This document shows positions 17,326-27,176 of a stretch of 64,000 bases of DNA, one piece after another. This DNA comes from Oceanispirochaeta sp. M1. GTDB lineage: Bacteria; Spirochaetota; Spirochaetia; DSM-2461. A program made the translations under genes and the position numbers. The stretch's first letter is position 1. Every line of letters begins with the position of its first letter. Location: the NCBI RefSeq assembly GCF_003346715.1, contig NZ_QQPQ01000004.1, positions 62,001-126,000 on the forward strand, given 5' to 3'. The notes under the pieces are model-generated. The model worked only from the letters and a program-made list of their open reading frames with translations. It was not told the DNA's origin and ran no database searches.

Positions 17326-18132
17326 CTACCTCTCAATATCCAACTTGGCGTCCTCTGATCGCCATAAGCTCAGGGCAGCTTTTACGGATCGGGACATCTC
17401 TCTGGAAAAATCACTGTCAAATTTTCGGGAATACATATGCTGTCCCAGATTGTCGGCATGATTTTTATATTGCACATTCTTAAAGAGCTTTTTCTCAAAG
17501 GGATCATACATTTTCTTAAAATCATCTGCATCAAGCTGTCTGTAACTGTCTTTAAAGTGGACAAACTCCTGCTCAAAACGGATCATAGGCTCCTTTTCTG
17601 CATATCCGTCTTTTGGATAACCATAGCAGATCATGGTTACAGGAAAAACATAATCGGGCAGATTGAACATTTCACGGTGGATCTCATAATTCTCCATTAT
17701 ATCCCCGATATAACAGGATCCCAGACCCAGAGATTCGGCGGCAACAACAGAATTCTGTGCAGCAATAAGGGCATCATTACAGGCCAGCAGGAAATCACCC
17801 TCAGCCGGTGTCCGTACTGTTTTTCTTTCCCTTCTGCAGTATTCCTCGACTCCTGAATGCATGAAATGATCAAAGGTCCTCTGGTAATCTGCCAGAAAGA
17901 TAAGAACAAAGGGAGATTTAGCAATAAAAGGCTGATGATCACAGGAAATCACAAGTCGTTCTTTTATTGACTGATTCTCAACTTCCAGCATGGAGTAGAG
18001 CATCATATTCCCTGCAGTGGGTGCTCTCATGGCTGCATGAATTATCTCATCTTTAATCTCTCTGCTGACCTCTTTACGGGCATAGCTTCTTAGAGATTTT
18101 CTGTTATTGAGAAGCTTGATAGTTTCTTTCAT
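17326..18132 (-). CDS. Nitroreductase-family flavoprotein
   Basis: 268 residues from the ATG at 18132 (GGGGAAATT upstream); a TTG-started longer frame adds residues without a ribosome site. N-terminal NRKSLRSYARKEV and AAMRAPTAGNMM are the FMN-binding signature of NfsA/Frp-type enzymes, followed by AAQNSVVAAESLGLGSCYIGDI. FMN-dependent reduction of nitro compounds, flavins or quinones with NAD(P)H is expected in the cytosol. The C-terminal 60 residues are charged and typical of NfsA-like members. It converges on the YdcF gene. Confidence 0.87.
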   Translation of the reverse strand: MKETIKLLNNRKSLRSYARKEVSREIKDEIIHAAMRAPTAGNMMLYSMLEVENQSIKERLVISCDHQPFIAKSPFVLIFLADYQRTFDHFMHSGVEEYCRRERKTVRTPAEGDFLLACNDALIAAQNSVVAAESLGLGSCYIGDIMENYEIHREMFNLPDYVFPVTMICYGYPKDGYAEKEPMIRFEQEFVHFKDSYRQLDADDFKKMYDPFEKKLFKNVQYKNHADNLGQHMYSRKFDSDFSREMSRSVKAALSLWRSEDAKLDIER

Positions 18133-18192
18133 AATTTCCCCGAATCCCGGATTGTTGATATTAAGAATCATGGGATACGGAGAAATTGTCAA

Positions 18193-18591
18193 TCATGATC
18201 TTGTCATTTCAAGAAGCCGGGTAAAATCACCGGCAGGCTTGGGACCTACGATAAAATCAGTTATTAACCCGTTTTCAACAAGTACGGTGGAGGGTGTTCC
18301 CATGATTCCAAAGGCTCTGGCGGTCTCCATATCTTTAGAGACATCCACCTTGAAACATCGGGGATTATTTTTTGTGTAGTCCTCAACAAGGGGTGTCATG
18401 CTGCGGCAGGCACCGCAGGATGGACTGTAAAAATAGAAAAGAGATGTTTTGCTGTTCTTTACTGCCTTGCCGTAGGAACCTGAAAGTTCAGGAGCGGCTT
18501 TCCCCTTTTTCTGTTTCATTTTGAAAATCATAAAATACTGAAACCCGAAATACAATGCAATAACAATGACAATAGTCGATAGTATATTCAA
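18193..18591 (-). CDS. Membrane-anchored thioredoxin-like protein
   Basis: 132 residues. A single N-terminal hydrophobic helix (residues 3-24) followed by a basic stretch (KMKQKKGKAA) indicates a membrane anchor; basic residues directly after the helix leave topology uncertain. The thioredoxin fold shows FYFYSPSCGACRSMTPLV with a CGAC active site and the cis-proline loop MGTPSTVLV. The start is a TTG with AAGGA seven bases upstream. It may lie just upstream of the nitroreductase in one transcript. Likely a thiol-disulfide exchange protein; partner unknown. Confidence 0.8.
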   Translation of the reverse strand: MNILSTIVIVIALYFGFQYFMIFKMKQKKGKAAPELSGSYGKAVKNSKTSLFYFYSPSCGACRSMTPLVEDYTKNNPRCFKVDVSKDMETARAFGIMGTPSTVLVENGLITDFIVGPKPAGDFTRLLEMTRS

Positions 18592-18650
18592 AACGACATC
18601 CTTATATAGGTTTTCTTGAATATACTATGATTCATATAACTTGTCAAAGT

Positions 18651-21600
18651 TTAAAACAGTTTCTTCAGAGAACCCTTATCCTGCGCAAGCTCACTGGCTG
18701 TTTTTCCATCATTATTTTCAATATCAGATCTGGCTCCACCAAGCAACAGCTCACGTACAGCTTCTTCTTTCAGCTCTTCTACTGCTACATGTATAGGAGT
18801 CTCCCCTGAATCATTCTGCAAATCCGGATCGGCTCCGATCATCAGCAGACCGGATACAAGACCTTCATTATACTCAGCTGCCAGATGAAGAGGCGTTGTA
18901 TTACGATCTGTTTGAGCATTAGGTTCAGCACCTCTCTCCATCAGCAGATTTCCAACTTTCTGTGAACTATAGCGGACAGCCAGGTGCAGATCCGACCATT
19001 CAGATTCAGTTCTGGAAATATTTACTGATGCTCCCTTGTAAAGCATGGCTTCAGCAAGGACAGGATCACAGTAACGGAGAGCAAGCATAAGGGCAGTCCA
19101 ACCGGTATCACTTACAATATCAGTATCAGAACCCATATTCAGAAGATAGGCAGCAGACTCCTGCTTTCCTTTTCTTGCAGCCTGCATCATGGATGTATAA
19201 TTGTTATTGTCCACAGCATTGATATCTGCACCATTTTCCACAAGAAGACGGGTAGTATCCAGATCCGAATATCCTGCGGCCAGATGCAGCGCAGTCAGAC
19301 CATCATCATTTACAGCATCCAGCGGATTTCCATCCTCCAGCAATGGTTTGATCAAGGAGTCATGTCCATTTCTGACTGCAAACATCAGAGGAGTCCAGCC
19401 GCTTTCAGTAGTCCCGCCTTTAATGGAAGTGCGCAGATATACCTGTCTTGCCTGCTTCTCAGTTCCATAGCGGAGAGCTATCATAAGTGTTGACCAGTTT
19501 GTTGTATCAACAATGTCATAATCAAGCTCAAACTCTTCCATCAGATAATCAGCAACATCCCGGTTCTCCTCATTGTAGAGTGAGAGCATCAGGATATCTG
19601 CTTTGTTCGGTTTTCTGGCATCAATATCAGAACCCTTCTCAATAAGAGCCTTAACAGAATCCAGATTACCATAACGGACAGCCATATGGAGAACAGTCCA
19701 GCCATCACTGGTTTTTGCTTCAAGATAATCCGCCGTATCAATAAGTTTCATTGTCACTGCGGGTTTATTGTATCGGAGAGCCATCATCAGAGGAGTCCAG
19801 TCATGGGAAGTCTTTCCTTCCAGCCTTGTCCCCTTCTCCATGAGAAGTTTGACCACTTCTTCTGAAGAATTCTTAATCGCGGTTAAAAAGAGGGTATAAT
19901 CAGCATCATCTTCCAGGCTTACAGGGGCTCCTTTACGGATCATTCTGACTGCCAGATCATCAAGATGATTTGTACAGGCATAGTAAAGTGCGCTTCTCCC
20001 TAAACCATTTACTGGTTCAAGAGGGACTCCCATCCCCATGATAACAGAGGCGACAGCCCCCATTTCATTCTGACAGGCCACCATAAGGGGAGTGTAACCA
20101 TCCCTATCTCGAACATCAGGATCTGCACCCATATTCAGCAGAGTTTCAGACACAGTTTCCGGCATATTCCTCAGGGCGGTCAGAATTGGACTTGCCTCAT
20201 TTTTATCCCGGGTATTAATCTCTACTCCTGCTTCAAGGAGAAGTGATACCGAACTGTCCTGTGCCAGACTGAGGGCAGCAGCCAGAGGGGTCTTACCCTC
20301 ATCATTTCTTTTTTCAAGGTCTATTGAGTCTGCTATGAATTTCTTCAGAGTGTCCTCATCATCAAGGGCAATGGCCTGAAAGATTGTTAATTCATTCAGT
20401 TTTGTATAACTGGATTCATCAATACTGATACCCGTACCGTAAAGAGCTGCACGTTTCTCGGTACTGTTTAAAGTAAAACCGTTTCTGATCTTTTTCAGGG
20501 CAGTCTGCATGGCGGATTCTTTTTGCTCTCCATCCCTGGCTACAGTATATGTCCAAAGAAAACGGCTGTTCGGATCATTATTCCGGCTTCCCTGCAGATC
20601 CGCAGTTTCGTAGATATAGGTATTCCCTTTGGAAACAATGGAATCGCTGTTGTATGGATACTTTTTCTCAACAAGAGTATCCCAGGTCTTCATGCTTTCT
20701 GCATCATGCTCATCAAAAGGACGAAAGGATTTCTCCATGGCTATAAAGTTATCACTTTTATCTTCTTCATAAATAAAGACTCTGGAAATGTCCCAGCCCG
20801 GGTCCCCGGCAGATTTGAAAAATGAGGGAATTACGTACATCTTTGATTTGTGTTTAATCCCCAGCAATCCGTCGTCATAAACAAGGTCAAAACTGTGTGT
20901 TCTTAACTGAACTTTTTCTCCAAGCTGATAGTCAAAAATTGTATTGTCAAAGATTCCAGGACGAAGTTCTTCAGAATTTATAAAACTCTCCCATTGCCGG
21001 AAGTCTGCATAATAGGAGACATAGAAAAAATCTGTCATCTCTCTGAAGTCACTGTCATAGGCATAGGTCTCGGATTTAGAGATAAAATTCAGGATTCCCA
21101 CAGCTCCGGAAGGTGTGGGCAATGCATATAATACTGCCATATAATCAGCAAAAGCCAATTCCCACTTTCCCCGTATCCACTTTCTTCCCCAGCGGTCGGT
21201 ATGACTTGAAGTCTCACGATTCGGACCGAAACTGTTAATCCTGACTTCTGCTGAACCCACGTTTCTGGTGACCCTGTAACCCGAGAGAATTTTATCCATA
21301 AGAGCATCGGGATTGTTAAAATAGTCAGAAAGGATCTCCCCTTCAGGAAGTTCAAGCTGCCAGAATACATCTCCCCAGATCTTTCCAGTTCTGAGAAAAC
21401 CTCCTGCCCCGAGTTCAGAAGTATTAATTTCATTAGGCTGACTCAATATCCAGGTTGAATCATCTTTTTCATTGATAATACAGGGAAAAAGAGTGGCTGT
21501 TGTAAGGGTAAGAAGTTCATCGGAACCTGTATCTGCAGGAAAAATCTCACTTCTGTATTCCTCTTTCAAAGCGTCTATACTCTCATCTACAATCTCCTTT

Positions 21601-22442
21601 CTCCAGGATTTCATTACTGTATGAAGCTCTTTATATCCGGCAGGAAGGGCTTTGGAGTAGTCTTTGATAAGGCGGTGTTTATAGTTTATATTAGGAATCT
21701 GATATAACCAGTTAACATGCAGCAGGGCTTCTCCTGCCTTAAGGTCACCAATTTCAGAGACCGGCAGGGCATAATTGAGATTCTCATTGTCTGATTTGGC
21801 AGTGACAATCCCGATAACACTCCCCTCTGTATCAAGCAGGGGTCCACCGCTGTTCCCGGGTGATGCTGCAGCGGAAAATCTAAGCCAGTGCCATTCACCG
21901 TTCTCCCTTTCAGGTGTCATGGATGTTAAGAGACCGTTCCGGAAGATGATTCCTTCACCATGAGCATTCCCTACAGCATTTACATACTCATTGATACCGG
22001 CTTTGTCACTCAGCCTGAGCCAGTTTTCCTGTTTCAGGTTCTCCGTAGTGAAGAGAACATAATCCCTTCTGCTGTCATATTTAAGGATTTGATCAACCTT
22101 ATAGGTATTACCCATAGGATCTCTCAGAGAGAGGTTATATCGGAGGGTATCTGAATCCAGGGCAAAAACATGGGCGGCCGAAAGAAAAAGATTCTCTCCC
22201 ACTGCAAAGGCTGTTCCGATTGATACAAACTCATCATTCCTGATATGGAACGGAATCAGATCCATTGGAAGTTCTTCAGCATATACAATGGGATCATCTT
22301 TTGGTTTTTCAAGGACCACTTCATATACCGAGCTGCTGACCTTTCTTGTCAGATCGAGTGATAGACCCGTCTGTGCCCAGAGAGAACCGCTGTGAAATAA
22401 AAGAGAGATGGTAACAATACAGCTGAGATGTTTCAATTTCAT
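18651..22442 (-). CDS. Exported trypsin-like serine protease with C-terminal ankyrin repeats
   Basis: 1263 residues. Signal peptide 1-24 (ends SLWAQ). A chymotrypsin/DegP-like protease domain spans about 30-230 with the triad H91 (LSAAHVF), D127 (RRDYVLF) and S198 (SPGNSGGPLLD). A central region of about 450 residues (230-680) has no recognised domain. From about 700 to the end there are about 18 ankyrin repeats with GWTPLMxALRY and TALHLAA cores and DPDxxDxxG turns. There is no PDZ domain. It should act in the periplasm or outside the cell; the repeats probably select protein partners. Divergent from the diguanylate cyclase. Confidence 0.88.
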   Translation of the reverse strand: MKLKHLSCIVTISLLFHSGSLWAQTGLSLDLTRKVSSSVYEVVLEKPKDDPIVYAEELPMDLIPFHIRNDEFVSIGTAFAVGENLFLSAAHVFALDSDTLRYNLSLRDPMGNTYKVDQILKYDSRRDYVLFTTENLKQENWLRLSDKAGINEYVNAVGNAHGEGIIFRNGLLTSMTPERENGEWHWLRFSAAASPGNSGGPLLDTEGSVIGIVTAKSDNENLNYALPVSEIGDLKAGEALLHVNWLYQIPNINYKHRLIKDYSKALPAGYKELHTVMKSWRKEIVDESIDALKEEYRSEIFPADTGSDELLTLTTATLFPCIINEKDDSTWILSQPNEINTSELGAGGFLRTGKIWGDVFWQLELPEGEILSDYFNNPDALMDKILSGYRVTRNVGSAEVRINSFGPNRETSSHTDRWGRKWIRGKWELAFADYMAVLYALPTPSGAVGILNFISKSETYAYDSDFREMTDFFYVSYYADFRQWESFINSEELRPGIFDNTIFDYQLGEKVQLRTHSFDLVYDDGLLGIKHKSKMYVIPSFFKSAGDPGWDISRVFIYEEDKSDNFIAMEKSFRPFDEHDAESMKTWDTLVEKKYPYNSDSIVSKGNTYIYETADLQGSRNNDPNSRFLWTYTVARDGEQKESAMQTALKKIRNGFTLNSTEKRAALYGTGISIDESSYTKLNELTIFQAIALDDEDTLKKFIADSIDLEKRNDEGKTPLAAALSLAQDSSVSLLLEAGVEINTRDKNEASPILTALRNMPETVSETLLNMGADPDVRDRDGYTPLMVACQNEMGAVASVIMGMGVPLEPVNGLGRSALYYACTNHLDDLAVRMIRKGAPVSLEDDADYTLFLTAIKNSSEEVVKLLMEKGTRLEGKTSHDWTPLMMALRYNKPAVTMKLIDTADYLEAKTSDGWTVLHMAVRYGNLDSVKALIEKGSDIDARKPNKADILMLSLYNEENRDVADYLMEEFELDYDIVDTTNWSTLMIALRYGTEKQARQVYLRTSIKGGTTESGWTPLMFAVRNGHDSLIKPLLEDGNPLDAVNDDGLTALHLAAGYSDLDTTRLLVENGADINAVDNNNYTSMMQAARKGKQESAAYLLNMGSDTDIVSDTGWTALMLALRYCDPVLAEAMLYKGASVNISRTESEWSDLHLAVRYSSQKVGNLLMERGAEPNAQTDRNTTPLHLAAEYNEGLVSGLLMIGADPDLQNDSGETPIHVAVEELKEEAVRELLLGGARSDIENNDGKTASELAQDKGSLKKLF

Positions 22443-22512
22443 ATGGCTATTCTACATCCTCAGCTGATGATTTTCAAAACATATATGACTTTTCATACTT
22501 AGTTTTTTTTAT

Positions 22513-24174
22513 TTGGGCCTATTAAAGAAGTTTCTATACTTCCACGCCGATAATAAAAAACTAAACCATTCTCAGGACAACCGTTTGAATACATTATACT
22601 GGATTCCATTCCTTTTCACCTCAGTTCTCAATGCCATCCTGGGTACCTACATTCTAAAACATAGAATGTCCCGGGGCGCACTGTCTCTATTTATAATAGT
22701 GATCAGTAATGCAATATGGGCTCTCCTGGAAGCTTTTTTATGGATGGGTTTTCCTCTTGAGATCAGAATGAGGCTTTGTTACACCCAGTATATGTTTATT
22801 GTTCAGGTTCCGACCTTTTTTATCATCTTTGTTCTGGAATATATGGGGATATCCAGAGCATTCAGAAGGACACACTACCCATATCTTTTTATTATTCCCG
22901 TCCTTACAGTAATTTCTGCATGGACCAATCCCTGGCACAATCTTTTCTACAGTCAATATATGCTGATATCCTCACAGGGAAAGGAAGAGTTATCACTGAG
23001 CTATGGCCCTCTTTTCATGATGTGGGCAGCCTATGCCTACATTGTAATGATCATAGCTACAATTATTATGCTGAGAGCCTATGTCTCGGCATCGGCACTA
23101 TATAAAAAACAATATGGAACAATACTTCTAGGTGTTCTGATTCCCTGGATATCCAATGCGTTATATATTTTTGACCTCTTACCCATTGAAAATTATGACC
23201 TCACGCCCCTTGCCTATACCATAACGGCAATCTGCTTTATCTGGGCATTCTACAGCAGGAAATTATTTGATCTGCGGCCTATTGGCCGGAGTGAATCGTT
23301 TAAGGGAATGAGTGACGCTGTCCTTATTTTGGATGATCAGGACCGCATTGCAGATTTCAACCCTGCGGCTCAGAGAATCATGCATTTTCTTTCAATTGAT
23401 CTGATTGGAGAGAAATTTACCGATCTTTGTGAAGTAGAACTTGCTGCCAGGATTCTGATGGATAACAGCTCCAAGCCTCTGCATCTGAAAAAAGATGGAA
23501 GAAGTAATTTCTATGATCTGAGGGTTTCTTATCTTTCAGACAGAAAAGACAGGGATGTGGGCCGCATATTCTCCTTCAGAGACATCACAAAACAAAAACA
23601 GATGGAAGCACAGCTGGAATACTATGCAACAACCGACTCTCTTACAGGAATTCTGAACCGCAGGCATTTCAACCATATAGCAGAGATGGAACTGCACCGC
23701 TGTATCAGGTATAACAGCCCCCTGTCTCTGTGTATGATAGATATTGATAAGTTCAAAAATGTAAATGATAATTTCGGTCATGATACGGGTGACCGGGTTA
23801 TGAAAGAGATGGTGAGAATCTGTCAGCAGAATCTTAGAGAGATTGATCTTTTTTCCCGTTGGGGGGGAGATGAATTTGTTCTACTGCTCCCTGAAACAGA
23901 TATTGAATCTGCGGCAGAGGTTGCAGAACGTCTTAGAGCATCGATTGAAAAGAGTACAGTAAAGACCATAAGTGGAGAGATCTCAATAACCATCAGTATT
24001 GGTATAGTCGGCCTTGGTACCAGGGCTTCTGCTTTGGAAGATGGAATGAAAAATGCCGATGTAGCCATGTACTACGCCAAGGGCAGTGGAAGAAACCGCT
24101 GTACTGTTATGAATGCTCAAGGGGATCTTACGAATATAAACAGGTCAGCCGATCCTGTGGGTTCTTTAAAATAA
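22513..24174 (+). CDS. Membrane diguanylate cyclase with 7-TM-type sensor, PAS and GGDEF
   Basis: 553 residues. About seven membrane helices (28-250) of the histidine-kinase-N 7TM type, then a PAS-like domain (265-360, DAVLILDDQDRIADFNPAA) and a GGDEF domain (about 370-540). The active loop is GGDEF at 451-455 and an inhibitory site RxxD at 442-445 (REID) lies five residues before it, so product inhibition is likely. It should make cyclic di-GMP in response to a membrane or periplasmic cue. The start is uncertain: the TTG at 22513 has no good ribosome site, and an in-frame stop lies 27 bases upstream of it. Confidence 0.9.
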   Translation: MGLLKKFLYFHADNKKLNHSQDNRLNTLYWIPFLFTSVLNAILGTYILKHRMSRGALSLFIIVISNAIWALLEAFLWMGFPLEIRMRLCYTQYMFIVQVPTFFIIFVLEYMGISRAFRRTHYPYLFIIPVLTVISAWTNPWHNLFYSQYMLISSQGKEELSLSYGPLFMMWAAYAYIVMIIATIIMLRAYVSASALYKKQYGTILLGVLIPWISNALYIFDLLPIENYDLTPLAYTITAICFIWAFYSRKLFDLRPIGRSESFKGMSDAVLILDDQDRIADFNPAAQRIMHFLSIDLIGEKFTDLCEVELAARILMDNSSKPLHLKKDGRSNFYDLRVSYLSDRKDRDVGRIFSFRDITKQKQMEAQLEYYATTDSLTGILNRRHFNHIAEMELHRCIRYNSPLSLCMIDIDKFKNVNDNFGHDTGDRVMKEMVRICQQNLREIDLFSRWGGDEFVLLLPETDIESAAEVAERLRASIEKSTVKTISGEISITISIGIVGLGTRASALEDGMKNADVAMYYAKGSGRNRCTVMNAQGDLTNINRSADPVGSLK

Positions 24175-24205
24175 ATAGGCCGCACCCGGATGGATGCAGC
24201 CTATT
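24165..24205. terminator. Terminator hairpin between convergent genes
   Basis: AATAGGC at 24174-24180 pairs with GCCTATT at 24199-24205, and the stem can extend inward through several G-C and wobble pairs. On the minus strand it is followed by TATTTTAA, so it best serves uxaC; it may also stop the cyclase transcript. Confidence 0.65.
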
Positions 24206-24222
24206 ATCATTCTAATCGATTA

Positions 24223-25623
24223 TTAAAGATCAAAGCCGAAATACTCCCTGGCATTCTCATAGGAGATCTCTTTTACCATAGATCCCACAAGTTCAAGATC
24301 CATGGGAATCAGCCCCTTCTCCATATCCTTGCCGAGAATATTACAGAGAATACGTCGGAAGTACTCATGTCTTGCATAGGATAGGAATGAACGGCTGTCC
24401 GTCAGCATACCCACAAAACGGCGGAGCAGTCCCAGCTGACTGAGAGCCTCCATCTGTCTCTCCATTCCGTCCTTCTGATCAAGGAACCACCATCCGGAAC
24501 CCATCTGTATTTTTCCCGGAACCGATCCGTCCTGGAAATTTCCAAGCATACTTGCAATCAACTCATTATCACGGGGGTTCAGATTATAAAGGATTGTTTT
24601 AGGAAGTTTCTTCTCAGAATCAAGTTTATCAAGATAGCGTGAAAGATCTCCGGCAATATTCTTATCGTCAATGGAATCAAATCCCGTATCCGGACCGATG
24701 GATTCAAACATTCTGCTGTTATTGCTGCGCAGAGCTCCCAGATGAATCTGCTTGGTCCATCCCTTTTCAGCATCCATTCGACCAAAAAGCATCATCATTG
24801 ATGTTCTGAACTGATCTACCTCAAATTCACTTATAGACTCGCCGAATAAAGCTTTGCTGAAGATAATCTGAATATCGTCTTCTTTATAATCCAGTGCATA
24901 ACAGCGCTCCAGACCGTGATCTGAGAGTCTGCAGCCTGTATCATGAAAATACTGATGTCTGATTTTCATGGCCTTCACCAGTGAGGCATAATCCCTTATA
25001 TCAATAGAGGCGGCTTTAGAAAGGCTTATGATATAGTCTTTCCAGAAGGGTTTATCAATGGCCAGAATCTTGTCGGGGCGCCAGGTGGGCAGAACCTTTA
25101 CCTGGAATCCTTCCTCAGCAAGGGCCTTGTGATATTCAAGTGTATCGACAGGATCATCGGTGGTACATACAGCTTTTACATTACTGTCAATCATAAGCTG
25201 TCTGGCTGACATTCCATTCTTGATTACCAGAAGACTTCTGTCCCACACTTCCTGAGCCGTATCTCCATTCAGGAGGATATCATCTATGCCGAAATAACGG
25301 GCCAGTTCCAGATGACACCAGTGATACATGGGGTTCCGCAGCAGGTAGGGCATTGTCTCAGCAAACTTCTGAAACTTTTCCCTGTCAGGTGCATCACCGG
25401 TAATATAGGATTCATCCACTCCATTGGAGCGCATACATCTCCATTTATAATGATCTCCTCCCAGCCAGACTTGAGCCAGATTTTCCCATTTAATATCCTG
25501 GGCAATCTCTTTCGGATCAAGATGACAGTGATAGTCAATGATCGGCAGACCTTCTGCATATTCATGATATAACTTAGCGGCAGTTTTATTCTCCAGGATA
25601 AAATTATCGTTTATAAATTTCAT
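24223..25623 (-). CDS. uxaC: Glucuronate/galacturonate isomerase
   Basis: 466 residues from the ATG at 25623, with AGGAG eight bases upstream. UxaC hallmarks are IDYHCHLDPKEIA, the KWR(C)MRSNGV segment, AVCTTDDPVDTLEYH and the LTDSRSFLSYARHEYFRRILC C-terminal region. The enzyme converts D-galacturonate to D-tagaturonate (and D-glucuronate to D-fructuronate) in the cytosol. Last gene of the gntR-uxaB-uxaA-uxaC run. The 65-base gap before it holds a GC-rich inverted repeat (around 25640-25658) that may modulate its expression. Confidence 0.95.
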   Translation of the reverse strand: MKFINDNFILENKTAAKLYHEYAEGLPIIDYHCHLDPKEIAQDIKWENLAQVWLGGDHYKWRCMRSNGVDESYITGDAPDREKFQKFAETMPYLLRNPMYHWCHLELARYFGIDDILLNGDTAQEVWDRSLLVIKNGMSARQLMIDSNVKAVCTTDDPVDTLEYHKALAEEGFQVKVLPTWRPDKILAIDKPFWKDYIISLSKAASIDIRDYASLVKAMKIRHQYFHDTGCRLSDHGLERCYALDYKEDDIQIIFSKALFGESISEFEVDQFRTSMMMLFGRMDAEKGWTKQIHLGALRSNNSRMFESIGPDTGFDSIDDKNIAGDLSRYLDKLDSEKKLPKTILYNLNPRDNELIASMLGNFQDGSVPGKIQMGSGWWFLDQKDGMERQMEALSQLGLLRRFVGMLTDSRSFLSYARHEYFRRILCNILGKDMEKGLIPMDLELVGSMVKEISYENAREYFGFDL

Positions 25624-25697
25624 TTTCAACACTCCTTTTCCTGCCGGGGCTGAATACCCCAGCCGTACTACACCGTACTATATTACAATGATTTTTC

Positions 25698-27176
25698 TCA
25701 CAACACAACTCCATCTTTGAAGATGGAGATCTCTCTGTAGCCGTTTTCCTCATTCCTGGTCTGCCTACCTGAAGCAGTTTCAAGAATAAAATCCCAAAAA
25801 CTGTCTGTCAGATCCTCCAGACCGGTTCCCTCTACAGCGGAACCGGCATTGAAATCAATCCAGTTTTTCTTTTTCTGAGCCAGTGATGAGTTAGTGGCTA
25901 CTTTGACTGTAGGGACCGGTGCTCCCAGAGGGGTCCCCCTTCCTGTGGTAAACAGGATAACTGTGGCTCCGGCGGCGGTCAGTGCAGTGGTGGATACAAT
26001 GTCATTTCCGGGTCCGTTAAGGAGGATCAATCCCTTCTCTGAGACTCTTCCTCCATAGGGAATAACATCCCTTACAGGAGCCCGCCCCCCCTTCTGAATA
26101 CACCCCAGAGACTTATCCTCCAAAGTGGTTATTCCTCCATCCTTATTACCGGGAGAGGGATTTTCATACACGACCTGATTATGCTGTGTAAAATAATCCT
26201 TGAAATCATTGATAAGGCTGACTGTTTTATCAAAAACATCCTTATTGATACAACGGTTCATCAGAATGGTTTCGGCTCCGAACATCTCGGGAACTTCAGT
26301 GAGGATTGTTGACCCTCCCTCTGCAACCAGAGCATCTGAAAACAGTCCAAGCAAAGGGTTTGCGGTGATACCCGACAATCCATCGGAACCGCCGCATTTC
26401 ATTCCCACCACCAGGTCAGAAACAGGGCATTCAACCCTCCTGTCAGTGACTGTCTGTTTCATAAGTTCTCTGATCAGAGACATGCCTTCTTCTATTTCAT
26501 CAGATGCATCCTGTGTAGAGAGGAACTTAACCCGGCTTTCATCATACTCTCCCAAAACTTTCTTAAACTCGGGGATATTGTTATTCTCACATCCAAGACC
26601 GAGAACCAGAACACCACCGGCATTGGGATGATGCACCAGATCAGCCAGAATAGTCTGAGTTGTCTTATGATCCTGCCCCAGCTGGGAGCAGCCGAATGGG
26701 TGGGAAAAACTGAAGACTCCGTCGCAGTTCCCTTCTGCCTCTTTCTCCATTCGTCTGCTGAGAATTTCGGCTGTCTTATTCACACAGCCTACAGTATTGA
26801 TTATCCAGATCTCATTTCGTGTAGCGCTGCGGCCGTTCTTCCTTGGATATCCCCAAAAATGACCGGTTCTGCCGGGTGCTGATGTAACAGATCCATCTAT
26901 AGGCTGATAGCTGTACTCAACAGTTCCAGAAAGAAGAGTTTTAATATTATGTGTATGAATATGATCTCCGGCCTTGATATCCTCTGTAGCCTGTCCAATG
27001 GGATAGCCATACTTGATTACACTTTCCCCTGATGAAATATTTGTCAGGGCTATTTTATGTCCCGGCAGAATATCTGAAGCAGCCTTCACACCCAGAACAT
27101 CACTGCCGGCACTCAGATTCTCCAGAGCCACAGCCACATTATCCCGTTCGCTGATTCTTATATAGGTTTGACTCAT
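25698..27176 (-). CDS. uxaA: Altronate dehydratase
   Basis: 492 residues, full-length UxaA with the N-terminal SAF domain (about 1-95) fused to the catalytic domain. Seen are NTVGCVNKTAEILSRRM, FSHPFGCSQLGQDH, LGLGCENNNIPEF and VVGMKCGGSDGLSGITANP, the iron-binding and substrate regions of altronate/galactarate dehydratases. It makes 2-keto-3-deoxygluconate from D-altronate. ATGA overlap with uxaB shows coupling. An alternative galactarate dehydratase role is unlikely given uxaB and uxaC on both sides. Confidence 0.95.
   Translation of the reverse strand: MSQTYIRISERDNVAVALENLSAGSDVLGVKAASDILPGHKIALTNISSGESVIKYGYPIGQATEDIKAGDHIHTHNIKTLLSGTVEYSYQPIDGSVTSAPGRTGHFWGYPRKNGRSATRNEIWIINTVGCVNKTAEILSRRMEKEAEGNCDGVFSFSHPFGCSQLGQDHKTTQTILADLVHHPNAGGVLVLGLGCENNNIPEFKKVLGEYDESRVKFLSTQDASDEIEEGMSLIRELMKQTVTDRRVECPVSDLVVGMKCGGSDGLSGITANPLLGLFSDALVAEGGSTILTEVPEMFGAETILMNRCINKDVFDKTVSLINDFKDYFTQHNQVVYENPSPGNKDGGITTLEDKSLGCIQKGGRAPVRDVIPYGGRVSEKGLILLNGPGNDIVSTTALTAAGATVILFTTGRGTPLGAPVPTVKVATNSSLAQKKKNWIDFNAGSAVEGTGLEDLTDSFWDFILETASGRQTRNEENGYREISIFKDGVVL

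Noticed and set aside
18651-20400. Tandem DNA repeats or a repeat-like array
   Set aside because: The periodicity comes from ankyrin codons and the units are diverged at DNA level; no direct DNA repeat or CRISPR-type array is present.
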